Shown here: one piece after another, positions 60,752-64,000 of the stretch
Layout: each line of letters starts with the position of its first letter
Numbering within the stretch: the first letter of the stretch is position 1
Assembly: GCA_023411555.1 (NCBI GenBank)
Contig: JAEYOQ010000058.1
Location: 103,292-167,291, forward strand
Length of the DNA: 64,000 bases
Reading direction: 5' to 3'
From: Bacillota bacterium
GTDB taxonomy: Bacteria > Bacillota > Clostridia > Lachnospirales > Lachnospiraceae
Translations under genes and position numbers: made by a program
Notes under the pieces: generated by a model
What the model was told of the DNA's origin: nothing
What the model saw: only the letters and a program-made list of their open reading frames with translations
Database searches by the model: none

Positions 60752-62455
60752 TTATTTTGTTACGGGCTTTAATAGCATAAGCTGTAGAAGTTTGGAGTCA
60801 TGTTGAACGTTTGCAGGATTACATACTAAATTACTTTCCGTAGCCCAACCAGTAAATCTGCTTGTGTTGTAAACAAACCAGTTACCATTGTAGAATAACG
60901 GAACATTAATCATATTCTTTGCAAAGTGCTGTTCTATCTTAGCTGTAATATTTTTTAATTCAGCATCCTTTGCCGTTGGCATCTTAGCGATTAAGGCTGT
61001 CATCTCATCGTTCGCATAGTTATTCATAGTAATTGTCCACCAGGTATCTGTTTTGATTCTTGATTGATCACCAATTGTGTCATAGTAGAATCTATATAGA
61101 TCTCCTGAAATACCATATCCACCGTAAAGAATATCACGCTTATTCGATTTCCAGCTTTCAATATATAGTGCAAGATCGATCGCTTTTGCTGTGGCATTAA
61201 TGCCTGCTTTCCTGAGTCCATCTGCTACAATTGCAGCACCATCATTCCAGTCAGTCCAACCTGCAGGGGATGTGATATCGAATGCAAGCTTGGTACCATC
61301 CGGGTTTTCTAAGAAGCCGTCCTTGTCAATATCCTTGTATCCAGCATCCGCCAGTATCTTTTTCGCAGCGTTAATGTCGAATTTAGCGTATTTAGCCAGC
61401 TCAGCCTGAGCATCTTTATCAGCGTATCCCAACAATGCCGGAGGCAAACCGGTTACCGGAGGAACATCCTTTGAAAGATATCCATATACCGCAGAATCGA
61501 TGATTCCCTTTCTATCAACGCACAAGGATACCGCTCTTCTAAAATTAACATCCTTAAAGGCCTTTAAGGTATTCGGATTTTCATTCATATAGTTGAATGC
61601 CAGTCGTACACCATCGTTTTTACCGTACCAGAATTTTCTGTTGGGGTCGCCCTGTACATAATTCTTCTCTGCATCCGGTATAAATATATGTGCCCAGTCA
61701 ACTGCTCCTGTCTGAAGCAAGGAAAGTGCTGCTTGGTTGCTATTAAATTGCGGGAAACGAAGCTGATCAACACTTAGACTCTTTGAATTCCAATAATTTG
61801 GATTTCGATCCAGTACGATCATTTCAGGCTTAAATGACTTAACTTTTGAGAAAGCACCGGTAACTACAGGATTTTTGTCCACATAGGTTGCCGGGTTCTT
61901 TACCTTTGAATAAACATGCTCCGGAAGCATAAAGCGATTGAAGAATACAGTGTTACGTGCAAAACGATTTGCTTCTTTCATGACAATTTTAACGGTATAA
62001 TCGTCAACGATATTCACAGAAGCAATTCTTCCCTTAACACCATCGTGGTCCCAGTCACCGTTTCTGTCTATCTCCGGATGTGTCTTCGAATAGGTAAAGG
62101 TAAATGCAACGTCCTTTGCAGTAAACGGCTTACCATCGCTCCATTTAACACCCTTTCGAACATATACCGTCAACGTTTTAAAATCGGGTTCTGTAACAAT
62201 CTTTTCAGCTAGCCATGGTGTTTCCTTATTATTGTTGAAGCTATCAAAAATAACCAGTGGTTCAAACATAAAGCCTAAGGAAGCGTGTAAAGCATTGTTA
62301 ATAAGCGGATTAAAGTTCCTTACCCAACCATTACTTTCCTGTGACATAATTGTAAGGTAATTGGTTTTTTTTGCTGCATTTGCTGTTGTAAACACATTTG
62401 TAGATAGTGCTAGCGCAACTATTAGCATGATTGCTATTAGTTTTTTGCTTTTCAT
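60752..62455 (-). CDS. oppA: Oligopeptide-type extracellular solute-binding protein (SBP family 5), 567 aa
   Basis: The SBP_bac_5 fold is recognised from WLAEKIVTEPDFKTLTVYVR, KGVKWSDGKPFTAKDVAFTF, NFRRAVSLCVDRKGIIDSAV and the repeated lysine-rich surface. The N-terminus is a Sec signal (MKSKKLIAIMLIVALALSTN, then TANAA) with no Cys at the cleavage point, so it is not a lipoprotein as most firmicute SBPs are. The protein would then be secreted or held in some other way. AGGAGGATG precedes the ATG. It heads the operon. Confidence 0.93.
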   Translation of the reverse strand: MKSKKLIAIMLIVALALSTNVFTTANAAKKTNYLTIMSQESNGWVRNFNPLINNALHASLGFMFEPLVIFDSFNNNKETPWLAEKIVTEPDFKTLTVYVRKGVKWSDGKPFTAKDVAFTFTYSKTHPEIDRNGDWDHDGVKGRIASVNIVDDYTVKIVMKEANRFARNTVFFNRFMLPEHVYSKVKNPATYVDKNPVVTGAFSKVKSFKPEMIVLDRNPNYWNSKSLSVDQLRFPQFNSNQAALSLLQTGAVDWAHIFIPDAEKNYVQGDPNRKFWYGKNDGVRLAFNYMNENPNTLKAFKDVNFRRAVSLCVDRKGIIDSAVYGYLSKDVPPVTGLPPALLGYADKDAQAELAKYAKFDINAAKKILADAGYKDIDKDGFLENPDGTKLAFDITSPAGWTDWNDGAAIVADGLRKAGINATAKAIDLALYIESWKSNKRDILYGGYGISGDLYRFYYDTIGDQSRIKTDTWWTITMNNYANDEMTALIAKMPTAKDAELKNITAKIEQHFAKNMINVPLFYNGNWFVYNTSRFTGWATESNLVCNPANVQHDSKLLQLMLLKPVTK

Positions 62456-62612
62456 AGCTCATCCTCCTTTAAAATTATATAGTTTGCTTTACTACAGAAT
62501 ATATATATGGCTTGGCCATGGTAATAATTACTAATTATATAAATTCTTTCAAATATTTATTATCATATAAAAATGAAATGTCTATAACGTAGGTCTGCCC
62601 TTTATCACGAAC

Positions 62613-62649
62613 AAAAAAAGCCCGTGAACGCAAGCATTCCAGGCTTTTA
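62613..62649 (-). terminator. Terminator upstream of the opp operon
   Basis: Reverse strand AAAAGCCTGGAATG / CGTTCACGGGCTTTTTTT with an inner stem. A T7 tail follows. Its loop resembles that of the rpsI terminator (GCGAGCATTC-like). Confidence 0.75.
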
Positions 62650-62838
62650 TCTCTACGATATGAGTGATTTCTTTTCATACTATTTTTAATTACAGTTTAC
62701 GCAAAAACTCCTGAATCCATTCAGCAAGCTTTCCATTTTGATAATATATAAGCACCTCATTAAGAGTATACTCCATTCCGAATTACCCCTCCCTATTTAC
62801 CCTTCTGTCAAGCTTTATCTCATTATGCACTTCAGATC

Positions 62839-62871
62839 AAAAATCCCCCAAGAACTCGACATTCTTGAGGG
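62839..62871 (-). terminator. Terminator after the small membrane protein
   Basis: Reverse strand CCCTCAAGAA, a 7-base loop and TTCTTGGGGG, then T5. It lies about 50 bases after the stop of the 115-residue gene. Confidence 0.8.
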
Positions 62872-62919
62872 TTTATTTTGATCATAAAGTAATAAATATC
62901 GTTCTATTATAGTCAATTA

Positions 62920-63267
62920 TTAGTATTTATTCTTCTTTATTTTACCAATTATCATAAATATCACCTGAATTATTACCCCATACACTAATGGTAAGAATGC
63001 TATAATGATATTATTCCTTATGTACAAACCTGACATTATTAATGAAACTGCAAATAGTAAAAATATTGGTATGGCAGAAATAATCATATACTTCCTTATG
63101 AAATCAAATACACTTATTTTCTCCTTTTTCTTTACTCTGCAAATTATTCTGGTGATTCCCCAGAATATCATCATCATTACCAGAATATATATTAGGCTAT
63201 CAATATCCAGAAACACAGATACACTATCCCAATAATGATATTTCTTATCATACACTAATTCATTCAT
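62920..63267 (-). CDS. Small membrane protein, 115 aa
   Basis: Unrecognised. Three or four hydrophobic helices are visible (SLIYILVMMMIFWGITRIIC, YMIISAIPIFLLFAVSLIMS, IIIAFLPLVYGVIIQVIFMI) with a basic KKKEK loop between the first two and a Lys tail. AAAGGA is at 9-10 bases from the ATG. It is preceded by decayed XRE regulator fragments, which may be remnants of the gene that once controlled it; a toxin-like or immunity role cannot be inferred. Confidence 0.65.
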   Translation of the reverse strand: MNELVYDKKYHYWDSVSVFLDIDSLIYILVMMMIFWGITRIICRVKKKEKISVFDFIRKYMIISAIPIFLLFAVSLIMSGLYIRNNIIIAFLPLVYGVIIQVIFMIIGKIKKNKY

Positions 63268-63297
63268 AGATCTACTGTCCTTTCAAATTTGAGATGA

Positions 63298-63422
63298 TTA
63301 TTCCTTCTTCTTCCTTTCACTGGCTAAGAATTTACCAATTGCGATTTCGTCCATACTCCACACTCCTGTTCCTGTGAATATCCTTTGCCTTTTCTTATGT
63401 TCTTAATATTATCTCCTAGCAT
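63298..63422 (-). pseudogene. Two truncated XRE-type helix-turn-helix N-termini
   Basis: From base 63422 the reverse strand reads MLGDNIKNIRKGKGYSQEQ, the start of an XRE regulator, then loses the frame into unrelated residues. From 63354 a second frame reads MDEIAIGKFLASERKKKE and stops. Both are the first 18-20 residues of Cro/C1-type DNA-binding proteins with the remainder lost. Confidence 0.5.
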
Positions 63423-63507
63423 GGCTTCCTCATACGATGGAGCTGCTCGGTCATCTATCTCTACAAGATAAGTAGTTACTTGCGAACGCAAGACATGAAC
63501 CTCATGA

Positions 63508-63620
63508 CCTATGGTCATTCGGTCATCTCTTGCTACTGCCTACGTATTATCTGCGTCACCTTCGATGAACCTCCCATCCGCTTTGCTCCTGCTCGGCCTA
63601 TGGTCATTCGGTCATCTCTT
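63508..63620. repeat. 24-bp direct repeat (63508-63531 and 63597-63620)
   Basis: The two copies are identical over 24 bases, and a third, poorer copy (CGGTCATTTCTTGCAT) follows at about 63681. Just after the second copy comes a 15-base match to the end of rpsI (63614-63628 against 63785-63799). Confidence 0.7.
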
Positions 63621-63707
63621 TGAAAACTTTACGTTACCTGCGAATGCAAGCAACAACCTCGATTTCGCTCCGCTTCATCTCGGTCATTTCTTGCATTCCT
63701 ATGAATC

Positions 63708-63765
63708 AAAATGTATAACAAAAGCCCCATGAATGCGAGCATTCTGGGGCTTTGATATACATTTT
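63708..63765 (-). terminator. Terminator of rpsI
   Basis: The reverse strand pairs AAAATGTATA-tc-AAAGCCCC with GGGGCTTTtg-TATACATTTT around an AT(GAATGC/GCATTC) loop, a strong long hairpin 18 bases after the rpsI stop. Confidence 0.8.
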
Positions 63766-63782
63766 GTCTCGCAGGTAACTGC

Positions 63783-64000
63783 CTATCTCTTTGAAAACTG
63801 AGGTGCACGTCTCGCTGCTTTTAAGCCGTACTTCTTTCTTTCCTTCATTCTAGGATCTCTTGTTAAGAAGCCTGCCTTCTTGAGTGTAGGACGGTAATCA
63901 GCATCTGCATGTAATAATGCTCTGGAGATACCGTGTCTGATTGCACCAGCCTGGCCGGTGAAACCGCCACCCTTAACATTTACTAATACATCGAATTTAT
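63783..64000 (-). CDS. rpsI: 30S ribosomal protein S9, C-terminal part (runs off right edge)
   Basis: The reverse strand encodes the last 72 residues of S9: VNVKGGGFTGQAGAIRHGIS, RALLHADADYRPTLKKAGFL, TRDPRMKERKKYGLKAARRA and the invariant tail PQFSKR before a TAG stop. S9 binds 16S rRNA and its C-terminal Lys-Arg reaches the P-site tRNA. The upstream part (with rplM expected before it) lies beyond the window. Confidence 0.97.
   Translation of the reverse strand, partial: KFDVLVNVKGGGFTGQAGAIRHGISRALLHADADYRPTLKKAGFLTRDPRMKERKKYGLKAARRAPQFSKR

Larger units (their letters stand above)
62456..62919. other. Gene-free stretch with two terminators before oppA
   Basis: This stretch of 464 bases lies between the oppA start and the small membrane protein. 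It contains two minus-strand terminators (62613-62649 and 62839-62871) and A+T-rich sequence that probably holds the opp promoter close to oppA. I cannot find a convincing -35/-10 pair. No coding sequence of note was seen. Confidence 0.6.
63268..63782. other. Repeat-rich spacer between the small membrane protein and rpsI
   Basis: About 515 bases hold fragments of XRE regulators (63298-63422), a 24-bp direct repeat, a decayed copy of the rpsI 3' end, several short inverted sequences, and the rpsI terminator (63708-63765). No complete gene is seen. Confidence 0.6.

Overview
The window looks like a chromosomal segment of a motile, low-GC, Gram-positive anaerobe of the class Clostridia, most likely Lachnospiraceae. 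This is inferred from several things. Ribosome-binding sites are strong AGGAGG-type. There is a T-box leader, a CsrA/FliW/flagellin set, two flgK genes, YitT/YczE membrane proteins and A+T-rich intergenic DNA. No species can be named from sequence reading alone. Almost all genes up to 46 kb lie on the minus strand.

Region 1 (1-29.4 kb, minus strand) is a surface/flagellar glycan island. It is bounded by two divergent Maf (DUF115) motility-associated glycosyltransferases, at 2.6-4.3 kb and 27.2-29.1 kb. In transcription order after the second Maf come a NeuA-type CMP-sugar synthetase fused to a HAD-like domain, a large GT-B glycosyltransferase, and a NeuB-type nonulosonate synthase fused to a cupin. 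Next are a CDP-glycerol glycerophosphotransferase, a GT-D-fold transferase, an LtaS-like phosphoglycerol transferase and three GT2 enzymes. The island continues with a WbsX-type protein, a GT-B enzyme, a 3-amino-3,6-dideoxyhexose set (FdtB aminotransferase, FdtA isomerase, a hexapeptide acetyltransferase, plus a FemAB/GNAT protein) and two polysaccharide pyruvyltransferases. A DUF1796 peptidase-like gene is the only plus-strand gene here. A 679-residue secreted orphan at 0.2-2.2 kb has a sigma-28-type promoter, which ties it to motility.

Region 2 (29.6-41.1 kb, minus strand) is the late flagellar cluster: flgM, flgN, two flgK genes, flgL, fliW, csrA, then flaG, fliD, fliS and a FliT/FlgN-like gene, then flagellin (hag). 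Readable sigma-28 promoters precede flgM, flaG and hag. The hag leader has a CsrA-type hairpin plus a GGA in the Shine-Dalgarno, so CsrA repression relieved by FliW can be proposed. A 50-bp tandem repeat that can form alternative hairpins lies between flgK and flgL.

Region 3 (41.2-56.6 kb) is mixed metabolism: an ArsB/NhaD-type permease, a CtpA protease, a CdaR/PucR regulator with a probable operator, an AraC regulator divergent from a GH1 glycosidase and ROK kinase, and a multi-sugar ABC ATPase (MsmX/UgpC type). It continues with YitT and YczE proteins, a divergent LytR-CpsA-Psr-like protein bracketed by 91-bp inverted repeats, an SDR reductase, a YkgJ Cys-cluster protein, and an alanine-type aminotransferase behind a T-box whose specifier reads GCA (Ala).

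Region 4 (56.6-64 kb, minus strand) is an oligopeptide-type ABC transporter (oppA-B-C-D-F order) with an intercistronic hairpin after oppA, a small membrane protein, decayed XRE regulator fragments in a repeat-rich spacer, and the 3' end of rpsI at the right edge.
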